A stretch of 64,000 nt of DNA from Alicyclobacillus acidocaldarius subsp. acidocaldarius Tc-4-1 (GCF_000219875.1 NC_017167.1:1096765-1160764); one strand, 5' to 3'. Shown: positions 11,315 through 20,740, counted from the stretch's first letter. Numbers and translations are program-made. The notes: generated by a model from the letters alone, not told the origin.

Positions 11315-12466
11315 GTGGACTTTGCGTTCTCCGAAGAGCAAGTACAATGGCGCGAGGTCCTACGAGACTTCGCGCGGCGCGAACTGGCGCCGAAATACGC
11401 TCATTGGGACCGAACGGGTGCTTTTCCGCGGGATTTATGGAAGGCCATGGGCCGTCTCGGGCTCACGGGGCTACGGGTGTCGCCGAGGTATGGCGGTAGC
11501 GGGGCGGACTGTTTGACCACTGGGATCGCCGCCGAAGAGATCGCCCGCGGCGACTTCAACGCCGCGTACGCTGTCATGCTGAACGCGCTTTTGGCCGAGG
11601 TCCTCGAGCCGCACGCCTCGGAGGCCGTGAAGCGCGAGTGGCTCGCTCCCATGGCCGCAGGCGAGCGGCTCATCGCCATCGCCATCACGGAGCCAGGCGC
11701 CGGATCGGACGTCGCCCACATGGCTGCGCGCGCGGAGCGCGTTGGCACTGGATACGTCCTCACGGGGGAGAAGTCGGGCATCTCGCTGGCCTCCGTCGCC
11801 GATGCGTTTGTCGTGTTCGCCAAGACGCAACCGGACGCGGGCGCGAGAGGCGTGAGCGCCTTTCTAGTCCCGAGAGAGGCGCCGGGCGTGTCGGTACATC
11901 GCTACGACGATATGGGCAACGTGGCCATTGGCCGCGGGTCAGTGTTCCTGGAGCGCGTGGAGGTGCCCGTTGACCATCGCATCGGCGAAGAAAATCGGGC
12001 CTTTTACCAGCTAATGCGGGGCTTCGACCTGAGCCGCGTGCTCATCTGCCTGCAGTGTCTTGGCGCGGCGATGCAGTCGCTCGATGAGACGGCGGAGCAT
12101 GTGAGGCGCAGGCGCGCGTTCGGTCGCTCGCTCGCTCAGTTTCAGGGTGTCGCGTTTCCTCTGGTGGAGTATCACACCCAGATCGAGATGATCCGCTGGT
12201 TCAGCTACCGGGCGCTGTGGTTGCGCGATCGCGGCCTTCCGCACACGAAGGAAGCGTCGATGTGCAAGTGGCTCGGCCCGCAGGTAGCGGCGCAGGCCAT
12301 CCACGAGTGCATCCTGCTTCACGGCCACTATGGCTACACGAAAGATCTGCCGCTCGAGCAGCGGCTGCGGGACGTGATTGGGCTCGAAATCGGCGATGGC
12401 ACGGCGCAGACGCAGAAGATCGTCATTGCGCGAGAGTGGCTGGGCAAAGACTACAAACCGTGCTGA
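11315..12466 (+). CDS. Acyl-CoA dehydrogenase, cyclohexanecarboxyl-CoA dehydrogenase-like (AliB-like)
   Basis: 383-residue flavoprotein of the acyl-CoA dehydrogenase family: N-terminal helical domain, beta domain with ITEPGAGSD, and C-terminal helices with RRRAFGRSLAQFQGV and HGHYGYTKDLPLEQ. Where most family members have YEGT with a catalytic Glu, this one reads GDGTAQTQ with Asp361. The start is GTG 11315 behind a GGGGGTGAAGAG SD. It is first in an operon with BadI-like, BadH-like and CoA-ligase genes, which points to desaturation of cyclohexanecarboxyl-CoA. The substrate is inferred from neighbours; the family is certain. Confidence 0.8.
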   Translation: MDFAFSEEQVQWREVLRDFARRELAPKYAHWDRTGAFPRDLWKAMGRLGLTGLRVSPRYGGSGADCLTTGIAAEEIARGDFNAAYAVMLNALLAEVLEPHASEAVKREWLAPMAAGERLIAIAITEPGAGSDVAHMAARAERVGTGYVLTGEKSGISLASVADAFVVFAKTQPDAGARGVSAFLVPREAPGVSVHRYDDMGNVAIGRGSVFLERVEVPVDHRIGEENRAFYQLMRGFDLSRVLICLQCLGAAMQSLDETAEHVRRRRAFGRSLAQFQGVAFPLVEYHTQIEMIRWFSYRALWLRDRGLPHTKEASMCKWLGPQVAAQAIHECILLHGHYGYTKDLPLEQRLRDVIGLEIGDGTAQTQKIVIAREWLGKDYKPC

Positions 12467-12481
12467 ACAGGGGGCGGGAGC

Positions 12482-13291
12482 GTGTCGTACACGGATATTC
12501 TCTACGAGAAGCGGGACGGGATCGCGAAGGTCATCATCAATCGGCCGGAGGTCTTGAACGCGTTTCGGTCGCTGACCGTGCGCGAGATGATCGACGCGTT
12601 TCGGGACGCGTGGGACGATCCGACCGTCGGCGTGGTGGTGCTCACGGGGGCGGGCGATCGCGCCTTTTGCACGGGCGGCGATCAGAAAGACCGCGACAGC
12701 GAAGGCTACACGGGTACGGGGGGCGATCTGGAAGAGGGCATTGGGCTCGAGATTGAGACGCTGCACGGTCTGATCCGGAGCATCCCGAAGCCGGTCATTG
12801 CAGCCGTGAATGGGTACGCGATTGGTGGGGGGCACGTGCTGCACGTCCTGTGCGATTTGAGCATCGCGTCGGATCGCGCGAAGTTCGGCCAGGTCGGGCC
12901 GAAGGTGGGGAGCTTTGACGCCGGCTATGGAACCGCTTACCTCGCGCGCGTGGTGGGCGAGAAGAAGGCGCGTGAACTGTGGTTTTTGTGCGAGCAGTAC
13001 ACGGCAGAGGAGGCGCTCGCGATGGGCCTCGTCAACAAGGTGGTGCCCCACGAGCGGCTGATGGACGAGGTCGAGGCATGGTGTCAGAAGATTCTCGACA
13101 AGAGTCCCACGGCGCTCAAGTTCCTCAAGTATTCGTTCAACGCGGACTCGGCGCATATCGAGGGCATCACGCGCCTGTCGATGGCATCCCTCGCGATGTA
13201 CTACCGCTCTGACGAGGCGCTCGAAGGGCTTCAGGCGTTCAAGGAAAAGCGGAAGCCGGACTTTCGCAAGTTTCGGCGGCGAGATAGGTAG
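12482..13291 (+). CDS. badI: 2-ketocyclohexanecarboxyl-CoA hydrolase (BadI-like), crotonase family
   Basis: 269-residue crotonase-fold protein that in the BadI role hydrolytically opens the ring of 2-ketocyclohexanecarboxyl-CoA to pimeloyl-CoA. Family blocks are seen: [29 protein letters not shown] (oxyanion hole), [20 protein letters not shown] and the C-terminal [11 protein letters not shown]. MenB (dihydroxynaphthoyl-CoA synthase) is a close relative and shares most of these motifs. BadI is preferred because a BadH-like gene follows and no menaquinone gene is nearby. GTG 12482 starts after GGGGGCGGGAG. BadI or MenB remains open without an alignment. Confidence 0.7.
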   Translation: MSYTDILYEKRDGIAKVIINRPEVLNAFRSLTVREMIDAFRDAWDDPTVGVVVLTGAGDRAFCTGGDQKDRDSEGYTGTGGDLEEGIGLEIETLHGLIRSIPKPVIAAVNGYAIGGGHVLHVLCDLSIASDRAKFGQVGPKVGSFDAGYGTAYLARVVGEKKARELWFLCEQYTAEEALAMGLVNKVVPHERLMDEVEAWCQKILDKSPTALKFLKYSFNADSAHIEGITRLSMASLAMYYRSDEALEGLQAFKEKRKPDFRKFRRRDR

Positions 13292-13309
13292 ACGCGGGGA
13301 GGGGATGGG

Positions 13310-14062
13310 ATGAAGCTGGAAGATAGGGTCGCCATCGTGACGGGAGGCGCGCGGGGGATCGGGCGGGCCATCTGCGAGCGCTTCGCGGCGGAGGGGGCTC
13401 ACGTGGCCGTGGTCGATCTCGACCTGGACGCGGCTCGCGAGACGAGCGAGCGCCTCTGCGGGATGGGCGCCGAGGCGGTGGCGGTGCGCGCGGACGTCAC
13501 GCGTCGAGACGAGGTCCAGGCGATGGTCGGGAAGGTGATGGAGCAGTTCGGGCGGATCGACATCCTGGTGAACAACGCCGGCTGGGACCGCATCGAACTG
13601 TTCCTCGACAGCCGGGAGGAGACGTGGGAGAAGATCCTTGCTACCAATTTGAAGAGCGTCCTGTACACGTGCCACGCAGTGTTGCCGCATATGGTGGCCC
13701 GCTCGTACGGCAAGGTGGTGAATATCGGCTCCGATGCGGCGCGGGTGGGATCCACGGGGGAGGCGGTTTACGCCGCGGCGAAGGGCGGCGTGATCGCATT
13801 TTCGAAGACGATTGCGCGGGAAATGGCGAAGCACCGCATCAACGTGAATGTGGTGTGCCCGGGGCCGGCCAGAACGCCTCTCTTTCAGGAGATTGCCGGG
13901 CAGAACGACAAATTGGCGAGCGCGCTGGAGCGGGCCATTCCATTTCGACGGCTCGCGGAACCGGAGGAAATCGCGAGCGCCGTGGCGTTTCTGGCGTCCG
14001 ATGACGCCCGATTCATCACCGGGCAGACGCTGAGCGTGTCGGGCGGCCTGACGATGGCATAG
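13310..14062 (+). CDS. badH: 2-hydroxycyclohexanecarboxyl-CoA dehydrogenase (BadH-like SDR)
   Basis: 250-residue classical short-chain dehydrogenase. The cofactor motif is TGGARGIG; Asp in VVDLD at the end of beta-2 favours NAD; NNAGW, then the active-site YAAAKGG with Tyr and Lys and the upstream Ser in GSDAARVGS. The segment GSDAARVGSTGEAVYAAAKG and the tail FITGQTLSVSGGLTMA resemble BadH, which oxidises 2-hydroxycyclohexanecarboxyl-CoA to the 2-keto form, the substrate of the upstream hydrolase. The SD is GGGGAGGGG before ATG 13310. SDR substrates cannot be read from sequence alone, so the role leans on context. Confidence 0.75.
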   Translation: MKLEDRVAIVTGGARGIGRAICERFAAEGAHVAVVDLDLDAARETSERLCGMGAEAVAVRADVTRRDEVQAMVGKVMEQFGRIDILVNNAGWDRIELFLDSREETWEKILATNLKSVLYTCHAVLPHMVARSYGKVVNIGSDAARVGSTGEAVYAAAKGGVIAFSKTIAREMAKHRINVNVVCPGPARTPLFQEIAGQNDKLASALERAIPFRRLAEPEEIASAVAFLASDDARFITGQTLSVSGGLTMA

Positions 14063-14091
14063 GGCCCTGCGGCGCGAGGAGGAGAGCATGG

Positions 14092-15797
14092 ATGAACGAG
14101 AGATGGGAGGCAAGCGTCGAGCGGCTGGTGTCGCGGGACGACGTGTGGCTGACGCGCCGACACATCGAGGAGCACCTGCGCGCGGGCCGCTGGACCGAGG
14201 AGACGTTCCTGGATCTTGTATCGCTGCACGCAGCGCAAAAACCTAACGCACCGGCCGTGATCGACGAGGACGGAGCCGTCACGACGTACGGCGAGCTCGA
14301 AAGGGCGTCGGACCAGTTCGCTCTCGGTCTTCAAGCGATGGGGGTGTGTCCAGGCGATCGCGTCGCGCTGCAGTTGCCGAACACGCACGAGTTCCTAGTG
14401 GCCCTCATGGGGACGGCCAAGGCGGGCGCGATTTCTGTCCTCTGCCACATGCCGTACACGGAGCACGATCTCGCCTATGTGCTCCAGCTGACACAGCCGA
14501 AGGTGGCTGTCGTGATGGCCACCTTTCGCAACCGGGACTATCTTGCGCCCATGCGGCGCGCCGCGGCGGACGCGGGGTGCACGTTGGCGCTTGTCGCCGT
14601 GCCGCAAGCCCCGGATGGGGACACCGTTTCCTACGCCGACTTGTTGCGTTCAGCTGCGGAGGGAGCAGGTGACTCGCTCCACGACACGCGCCCGGTCGCT
14701 GTGGATCCCTTTTTCATCATGTTCACCTCTGGCACCACAGGGCGGCCCAAGGCAGAACTCCACCTGCATGCCAACAACCTGTACTGGATACGGCAACTGA
14801 ATCAGACGGCGCGGTTTGAACCAGCGGCGAAGTGGCTCGTTGTGACGCCCATCGCCCACCTCACGGGGCTCGGCATCGGGTGTCTTGGGGCCCTCTCTCG
14901 CGGCGCGCCGGTGGCGCTCTTGTCCCACTGGGACGTCCAGCGCGCCGTGTCCGTCATGCGGAGGGAACAGCCCACCTATCTGCTCGGTGCCACGCCCATG
15001 CTCGTCGATCTCGCGCGGGCGGACGATCTCACCGCCTCGTCAGTTCCGTCTCTCCGTGGCATCGTCTATGCGGGGGCGACGTGTCCCGCGGAGATCTTGA
15101 GGTCGCTCAACACCAAACTCGGCGCCGACATCTTCGCCTGCTATGGATACACGGAGGGGGCGTCACGCACATCACGCGCCCTGGGGACGGTATCGACGTC
15201 ACCAGCGTGTCCTTCGGGAAACGGCTGGATGGACTCGAAGATCAGGTGGTGGATGAGCGCGGGCAGAGGCTCGAACCGCCTTGTGAAGGAGAACTCTGGG
15301 TGCGCGGCGCGAACATGATCCCCGGCTATTATCGGCAGCCGGAAAACACGCGCCGCATGTTTGATGATGAGGGCTGGTTTCACTCGGCGGACATTGTGCG
15401 GGTGGACGAAGCGGGGTATTGCACGTTTGTGGCGCGCCGCGACGACCTCATCAATCGAGGCGGCTACAAAATCGATCCCCGGGCCATCGAGGAGGTGCTG
15501 TACGCCCATCCGCGCGTGGGGCAGGCGGCGGTAGTGGCGATGCCGGACCCTCGCCTCGGCCAGCGCGCCGCATGTTTTATTGTGCCAAAGCATCCGGGCG
15601 ACGTGCTGACCCTGGAGGAGGTCCAGGCGTTCTTGCGCGATCGCGGCGTAAGCAAGTCGCACTGGCCAGAGGCAGTTCAGATGATTGACAGCTTCCCCAT
15701 GACGAGCACGGGCAAGTTTCAGCGCTTCGCCCTGCGCGAGCTCGCCGCGCGACTTCGCCCAGGGGCGGGCGGAGAGGGAGAGGATTCCCGCCTGTGA
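14092..15797 (+). CDS. Acyl-CoA ligase (AliA/cyclohexanecarboxylate-CoA ligase-like), apparent frameshift
   Basis: ANL-superfamily AMP-forming ligase of about 568 residues after repair. Motifs in order: FIMFTSGTTGRPKAELHLH (P-loop-like), YGYTEGG (A5), GWFHSADIVRVDEAG (A7), RRDDLINRGGYKIDP (A8 hinge) and TSTGKFQRF with the A10 lysine. The reading frame breaks in the G run at 15156-15160, inside YGYTEGG; one additional G would restore a continuous protein. ATG 14092 follows GAGGAGGAGAG. As last gene of the operon it would activate the free cyclic acid to its CoA ester for the three upstream enzymes. A single homopolymer indel may be a sequencing error. Confidence 0.8.
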
Positions 15798-15834
15798 CGT
15801 TCACCGGCGCCAATTTGACGGAGACAGCGCGTCC

Positions 15835-17121
15835 TCAGCCCACGACAGGCGTGCGCGTCACGGGCTGCGCTCTGCTGCGGCAAGCCATCACCAGAAGGGC
15901 ACCCAGGACGCAGGCGAACGAAATGAACATCTGAATGTGCAGCCAGTACAGCGAAGGTGCGAATCGCGTCACATGGTTGACAAGAAACGTGACGGGGAGT
16001 GTCTGCAGGACGTATGCGGCGGCGAGCAGCCCCGCATACGTCCGGCGCGCCGGTGTGCGCGGGTGCCGCCGGATCAGGTGGAGCGAAGCCAGAAGCGCTG
16101 GCAGCGTGAGCACCATGTGCGGCTGTTCCACCAGCGGTGAAACGGCCACAGGTAGAAGCGCGGTCAGCCCCAGGCGACTTGCGTCGCACGTCCACGGCTT
16201 TCTCCGCATCGCGGCACCGATGACGAACAACAGCGCGACAGCGTACCCGTCAAACACGAGACCCAAGTCAGGAGACAATGGGCCGGCTCGCCCCTTGTCC
16301 CACAGAAGCTCGAGTACGCCAAGAAGCGATTGGTTGTAGGGAGCAGGGCCATTCGCCATGCTCTGTCTCCCGAACTGCAGAAAGTGCGTGGCGTACGCCG
16401 CCGTACTCTCCCAGCCTAGGAAGAGAAACGATGAGAGGACGCCCAATCCTAGGACCAGCAGCGTACGCGCCACGACGTTCCATCGCCCCTGGATGGCGAA
16501 GGCGAGCAAAATCGCAAGTGGCGTCACCTTGATGAGCGCCGCTGCAGCCAAGGCGATGGAGCCCAACGTCGGCTTGTCCAGGCGATAGACGGCGTAGAAC
16601 GCGAGTGCCAGGAACGCAAACAGGATGGTATTCACGTTGCCGACGGCAAAGTCCAACTGAAAAGGCGTCAGTGTGAGCGTGGCCGCGACGGCGAGGAAGA
16701 GGTGTCCCCGCCGGATTCGCGGCCACAGCGTCTTCATGGTCCAGTAGACGCCGAATATCCCCGCCGCAATGGACATCACGCGCCACAAGGCGAGCGATGC
16801 GCCGAAGGGGAGAAGGGCCAGCCAGGCGAACATCCACGCGAACTGGGGCGGATACACGTAATGATTATGCGGATCCATCGGATAACCGTGGGCCGTCAAA
16901 AATGCGCGTTCCGCCGCCGGATCGTACAGATGGCGCCAGTCCGTCTGCCCGGCCATTACGTGCAAAAACGCGTTGTAAAAGAAGGCGTAGTCGTAGCCTA
17001 GAAAGTGGAGGCGGCCCAGTCCTTGCCATTCCTTCACGACGCAAACGCCGATCGCGATCAAGGCCATCGCAAGGGCGAGAGGTCGAATCGCATATCGGTC
17101 GGTGCGCGCGTGTGCGTCCAA
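15835..17121 (-). CDS. GT87/DUF2029-type polytopic membrane glycosyltransferase
   Basis: About 428 residues with roughly ten hydrophobic helices, of the DUF2029/GT87 kind that transfers hexoses from polyprenyl-phosphate donors outside the membrane. Visible hallmarks are the early acidic loop LGYDYAFFYNAFLHV, HYVYPPQFAWMF, a KVTPLAILLAFAIQGRW segment and PAPYNQSLLGVL. TTG 17121 is preferred as start because GGGAGGA sits 8 nt upstream; ATG 17157 has no SD. It converges on the CoA-ligase gene and diverges from the LacI-type gene. The acceptor is unknown. Confidence 0.7.
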   Translation of the reverse strand: MDAHARTDRYAIRPLALAMALIAIGVCVVKEWQGLGRLHFLGYDYAFFYNAFLHVMAGQTDWRHLYDPAAERAFLTAHGYPMDPHNHYVYPPQFAWMFAWLALLPFGASLALWRVMSIAAGIFGVYWTMKTLWPRIRRGHLFLAVAATLTLTPFQLDFAVGNVNTILFAFLALAFYAVYRLDKPTLGSIALAAAALIKVTPLAILLAFAIQGRWNVVARTLLVLGLGVLSSFLFLGWESTAAYATHFLQFGRQSMANGPAPYNQSLLGVLELLWDKGRAGPLSPDLGLVFDGYAVALLFVIGAAMRRKPWTCDASRLGLTALLPVAVSPLVEQPHMVLTLPALLASLHLIRRHPRTPARRTYAGLLAAAYVLQTLPVTFLVNHVTRFAPSLYWLHIQMFISFACVLGALLVMACRSRAQPVTRTPVVG

Positions 17122-17415
17122 CCTTGATTTCCTCCCTGTAGGTTCGAAGTTCACCATGACAGCGCACCCAGCATACCACATGGTCTATCAAAATCGGCTT
17201 AGAGGGCGGCGAGCTTGCGGGATGGTCATCACGGAGCGATGTCGCGTCGCCGACGTCCATCGGCGGTCTGTCTCAAGAGATGTCTTGTTGATCGACACAC
17301 AGATCTTCTAAAATGAAACTGATGTATAACAACTTAAAGGGCGATTGCGCTCCACGTGGCCTCGAGGCATCATCGAGGGATCGGGGCGTGATTGCGAGAC
17401 TCCGGGGGGAATGAC

Positions 17416-18429
17416 ATGGCCACGAGGGTGGATGTGGCGCGAAGGGCAGGCGTCTCGCCGACCACGGTCTCGAGGGTCCTGAATGAAAACGGATACGTAG
17501 CGGCGGACGTTCGCGAGCGTGTGCTCCAAGCCATCAAGGAATTGAATTACGTGCCCAATCGCATGGCGCGCAGCCTGAAGATGAAGCGGTGCGGGCAATT
17601 CACCTGCATCATTTCCTCGTTGAGCAACCCTTTCTATCACGAGGTGCTCCTCGGCATCGAGCGGGCAGCCTTGGAGCGCGGCTACACGTTCTCGCTGTAC
17701 AACGTGACGCGGGATCGCGAGGCGTACATGAAGCTCATTTTGGAGGGCTTTTACGACGGCCTCATGGTGCTGACGCCTTACGAAGTCATGAACGTCGTGG
17801 ACCTGAAGGAGTTGTCGCACAAAATCCCCATTTGTATTTATAAGGACCGCAGTTCGGATTTCGGGCTGCCTCACGTGCACGTGGATCTGTACCGGGCCAT
17901 GCGGCGGAACGTCGAATATCTGATTGAGCTCGGCCACCGCGACATCGCCTTCCTCGGCGAGTACGACGATCGCGAAGAGAATCCACGGTACGCGGGTTAC
18001 TTGGACGCGATGCGCGAACATGGTCTCGTGGCCGGAGATCCCTTGGTGCAACTCGTTCCGTACCTGCGCGACACCATGTCGGCGGGGTACGAGCGAACCG
18101 CGTCGATGCTGGATCAAGGCATTCGCTTCACCGCGATTGCCGCTTCCAACGACCTGTTGGCACTCGGCGCCATCCGAGCGCTTTCCGAACGTGGGGTTCG
18201 GGTCCCTCAGGATGTCTCGGTGATTGGCATCGACGACGTGGAGCTCGCGCGCATGTCGACTCCAGCCCTGACCACGGCACGCATTCCGAAGGCGGATGTG
18301 GGCGCGAAACTGGTTCAGTTGCTCTTGGATCAGGTGGAGGGTTTGGCATCGGGCCCCCGAAGTGTCGAATTGCCGACGGAACTCATCGTCCGGGAGTCGA
18401 CGTGTAGCGTACGAGCGTATAAAGTTTGA
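17416..18429 (+). CDS. LacI-family transcriptional regulator, C-terminus altered by IS insertion
   Basis: 337-residue LacI/GalR-type repressor. The N-terminal helix-turn-helix (VDVARRAGVSPTTVSRVLN), hinge helix (PNRMARSL) and periplasmic-binding-protein-like sensor domain (FTAIAASNDLLALGAI, VSVIGIDDVELARM) are complete. ATG 17416 follows CCGGGGGG. ISLre2 copy A inserted after RESTCSV: the protein now ends RAYKV with a stop supplied by the IS, whereas joining the flanks would end it RVP. The change is only a few terminal residues, so it probably still works. A promoter TTGTTG, 18 bp, TAAAAT lies just upstream (about 17285-17314). The sugar sensed and its target genes are not evident. Confidence 0.88.
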   Translation: MATRVDVARRAGVSPTTVSRVLNENGYVAADVRERVLQAIKELNYVPNRMARSLKMKRCGQFTCIISSLSNPFYHEVLLGIERAALERGYTFSLYNVTRDREAYMKLILEGFYDGLMVLTPYEVMNVVDLKELSHKIPICIYKDRSSDFGLPHVHVDLYRAMRRNVEYLIELGHRDIAFLGEYDDREENPRYAGYLDAMREHGLVAGDPLVQLVPYLRDTMSAGYERTASMLDQGIRFTAIAASNDLLALGAIRALSERGVRVPQDVSVIGIDDVELARMSTPALTTARIPKADVGAKLVQLLLDQVEGLASGPRSVELPTELIVRESTCSVRAYKV

Positions 18430-18470
18430 GTAGGGGGTGTTCTCGGGAGGATTTTCCGGGGACAAAGAGA

Positions 18471-18533
18471 AGAGACCTCACTGAGCACAAAAACAACCCG
18501 CGTTCGGAGCGCGGATGAAGAGGTGAGGTCTCT
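18471..18533 (+). promoter_or_regulatory. Leader hairpin covering the transposase SD and abutting its ATG (ISLre2)
   Basis: AGAGACCTCAC (18471-18481) pairs perfectly with GTGAGGTCTCT (18523-18533), and the ATG follows at 18535. A GC-rich inner hairpin (CCGCG/CGCGG) lies in the loop. The SD AGAGGTGAGG is in the 3' arm, so a transcript entering from outside would hide its ribosome site. The same arrangement is present in copies B and C. Confidence 0.8.
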
Positions 18534-18534
18534 C

Positions 18535-19973
18535 ATGTTGGATATTCGTGATGGCGCGGCGGGTTTCCTGCCGCTGTGGATGAATCTGTTGTGGTTGTCT
18601 GAGCATCCGTGCGACTTCGCGATTCTTGAAGAGAGGCTCATGAGGTCCTTCGGCGAATTCATGAGGGAAATGGTTCCGCGCTTGCTCGAAGCGTGGGACG
18701 AGAAGCTGGCGGCGGAGCGTGACCGAAATGAGTGGGAACTTATTCAGCGTAAACCACGGACGGTCGTGTCCACCCTGGGAGAGATCACGTATCGTCGGCG
18801 TTACTACCGCAATCGAAAGACGGGCGAACGTCGCTTCCTGTTGGATGAGGTAGCAGGGTTCGAACCCCGTCGTCGATTGAGCGGGAAGTTAAGAGACCAA
18901 GCTGTGGCGTTGGCTTTAGATGTGTCGTACCGGCGCGCGGCAGAGATTCTACAGACTTGGGTGCCGGACATCAGCGCGATGGCGATTTGGCAAGAAGTGC
19001 AAAGGCTCGGAGGGGAGAAGCGCGTCCGAGCGGAGCTGGAGCGGGAGAAGGTGTTCGAACAAGGAGACGCTCCGGGAGGGAGACGCAAAGCCGAGACACT
19101 CTTCGTGGAAGCGGATGGCGTGTATGTCCGAGGGCGCAGGGAGGAAGATGGCCAGTCACACTTCGAATTGAAGGTGGCCGTGGCGTATGAAGGCAAGCAG
19201 GAACAAGGGCGGGAACGGCGCGCCCTGATGAATCGACAGGTGGTCGCGGGGACTGAGGAAGCTGAACGCTTCTGGGAGGAAGCGGTGTCCTCTTTTGGCG
19301 CGTGTGGGATTGGGCCAGCGTGAAACGATGTTGGCTCGGCGCGGACGGGGCGGAATGGGCGAAGAAGGGCGTCGGAATGCTCCCTGGGGCTCGATATCGA
19401 TTGGATCCCTTTCACCTGCGGCAGGCGATGGTTGCGGCCTTGGGACGGGAGACGCAGGCCTACCGGAAGGTATGGGATGCGGTGAGAACCGAGGAGTGGT
19501 CGCGGGTAGAAAAGGTGCTGACGAAGATGGAGAAGCAAAAGCGAAGGGGCGAAGAAGCAGCGTATCTCGAAGCTGAAATCATACATGGAGAAGAATTGGC
19601 AAGGCATTGTGGGCGATGATGATGTGGTGAGTCTGGGTGCAATTGAGGGCCAGGTGTTCCACCACGTGGCGCGACGGATGAAGCGCCATGGGGCACGTTG
19701 GAGCAAGCCAGGGGCGGATGCGTTAGTGCGGCTGATTGCAACGCGCGCCAATCACGAGCCTCTGCGGGCCAACACGCCTTCTCGTTCGGAAATGCAGGCG
19801 GAAGTGCCGGTGAAGACAAAGCCAGTGAACGAGGCGGAAATCGCGAGACGGGTCGAAGAAGCGGCGACTTGGCTGGAAAACACATGCCAGCATTGGTCGG
19901 TCCGCATGCGGACCGACCATGGGTGAAGTACGTGCTTCGTGAGCTCGCCAGAGTTTCAGCCACGGTTGCCTGA
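18535..19973 (+). pseudogene. ISLre2 (UPF0236) transposase, frameshifted copy A
   Basis: UPF0236-type transposase spanning about 479 codons. N-terminal part: LGEITYRRRYYRNRKTGERR, LDVSYRRAAEIL and ETLFVEADGVYVR. C-terminal part in other frames: WLGADGAEWAKKG, RLDPFHLRQAM, AIEGQVFHHVARRMKRHGAR and the end RELARVSATVA. Frame breaks occur near 19294 (T4G2), 19538-19550 and in an A run near 19876, all homopolymers; the other copies break at partly different places. The intact protein can be pieced together from the three copies. No single copy is open throughout. Confidence 0.9.
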
Positions 19974-20036
19974 CTCAACCTAAGCGGTGAGGTCCTCCCC
20001 TACGACAACTTGACACGGACGTAGCGTACGCGTGCC

Positions 20037-20065
20037 TTGACGCGCGCCGGGGGGCAGCGTATTGT
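20037..20065 (+). promoter_or_regulatory. Promoter of trpG-trpE
   Basis: TTGACG (20037-20042), 17-bp spacer and TATTGT (20060-20065) lie 8 bp beyond the target duplication of ISLre2 copy A, about 85 bp before trpG. The IS therefore left the promoter whole. A short GGGCC/GGCCC hairpin lies in the leader; no tryptophan-rich leader peptide or T-box is seen. Confidence 0.6.
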
Positions 20066-20149
20066 AGACGTATCACGGTTGCTGAGCAGAGCACAGCCGA
20101 GCAGAGGGGGCCGAGAGGCCCGTTGAGATGAGGGGAGCGGAGGATAGCG

Positions 20150-20716
20150 ATGCTGTTGATGATCGACAACTTTGACTCGTTCACTTACAACCTCGTTCAA
20201 TATTGTTTGGAATTGGGTGCTGACGTCGTTGTGCGCCGCAACGATGTTTCCTTGGAAGAACTGAAGGCGCTGCGGCCCGCAGGGGTCCTGGTGTCTCCCG
20301 GCCCGTGTTCCCCGCGCGAAGCGGGTGTGTCGGTGGACGCCATTCGATACTTCGCGGGGCGCGTGCCTCTGTTGGGCGTGTGCCTAGGCCATCAGTCCCT
20401 CGGGTACGCATACGGAGGCAAAGTCGTCCGCGCGCGAGAACCCGTTCACGGAAAAACCTCGATGATTCTCCACAATGGCTCAGACCCCTTGTTTCGAGAC
20501 ATCCCCTCTCCGTTTCGGGCCACGAGATATCACTCCCTGGTCGTGGAACGCGAGTCGCTTCCCGACGCGTTCGTCGTCACGGCCGAGGTAGACGGCTACA
20601 TCATGGCCATGCGCCACCGGCCGACGGGCGCGGTGGGCGTGCAGTTTCACCCGGAGAGCATCCTGACCGACCACGGGAAGACCATGATCCGCAACTTTTT
20701 GGCGGACGTGGCGTGA
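20150..20716 (+). CDS. trpG: Glutamine amidotransferase subunit of anthranilate/aminodeoxychorismate synthase
   Basis: 188-residue class I glutamine amidotransferase delivering ammonia to chorismate. The catalytic triad is visible: Cys in GVCLGHQSLGY, and His and Glu in VGVQFHPESILTDHG; the N-terminus MLLMIDNFDSFTYNLVQY is typical. ATG 20150 follows GGAGGAT. It pairs with the next gene 24 bp downstream. In many Firmicutes one protein of this kind serves both tryptophan and folate pathways, so TrpG and PabA cannot be separated from sequence. Confidence 0.93.
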   Translation: MLLMIDNFDSFTYNLVQYCLELGADVVVRRNDVSLEELKALRPAGVLVSPGPCSPREAGVSVDAIRYFAGRVPLLGVCLGHQSLGYAYGGKVVRAREPVHGKTSMILHNGSDPLFRDIPSPFRATRYHSLVVERESLPDAFVVTAEVDGYIMAMRHRPTGAVGVQFHPESILTDHGKTMIRNFLADVA

Positions 20717-20740
20717 TGGCGAGACGGAGGGGATTTCACG

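Larger units (their letters stand above)
18413..20020 (+). mobile_element. ISLre2-family element, copy A
   Basis: 1608 bp flanked by an exact 9-bp duplication GTAGCGTAC (18404-18412 and 20021-20029), the size expected for ISLre2. The ends are imperfect inverted repeats: left GAGCGTATAAAGTTTGAGTA, right (reverse complement) GTCCGTGTCAAGTTGTCGTA, both followed by GGGG. Two further near-identical copies stand at 35258 and 42561 in the same orientation, with a left-end fragment at 61943. Confidence 0.96.

Noticed and set aside
12011-14113. 700-codon open frame on the minus strand
   Set aside because: It is antisense to badI, badH and the end of the dehydrogenase gene, and reads as low-complexity Arg/His/Leu-rich protein. 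This is a GC-rich shadow frame.
19290-19300. Programmed frameshift in the ISLre2 transposase at the T4G2/T5G3 stretch
   Set aside because: Copy A would need a -1 shift and copies B and C a +1 shift, and other homopolymers also differ. Sequencing or decay indels are simpler.
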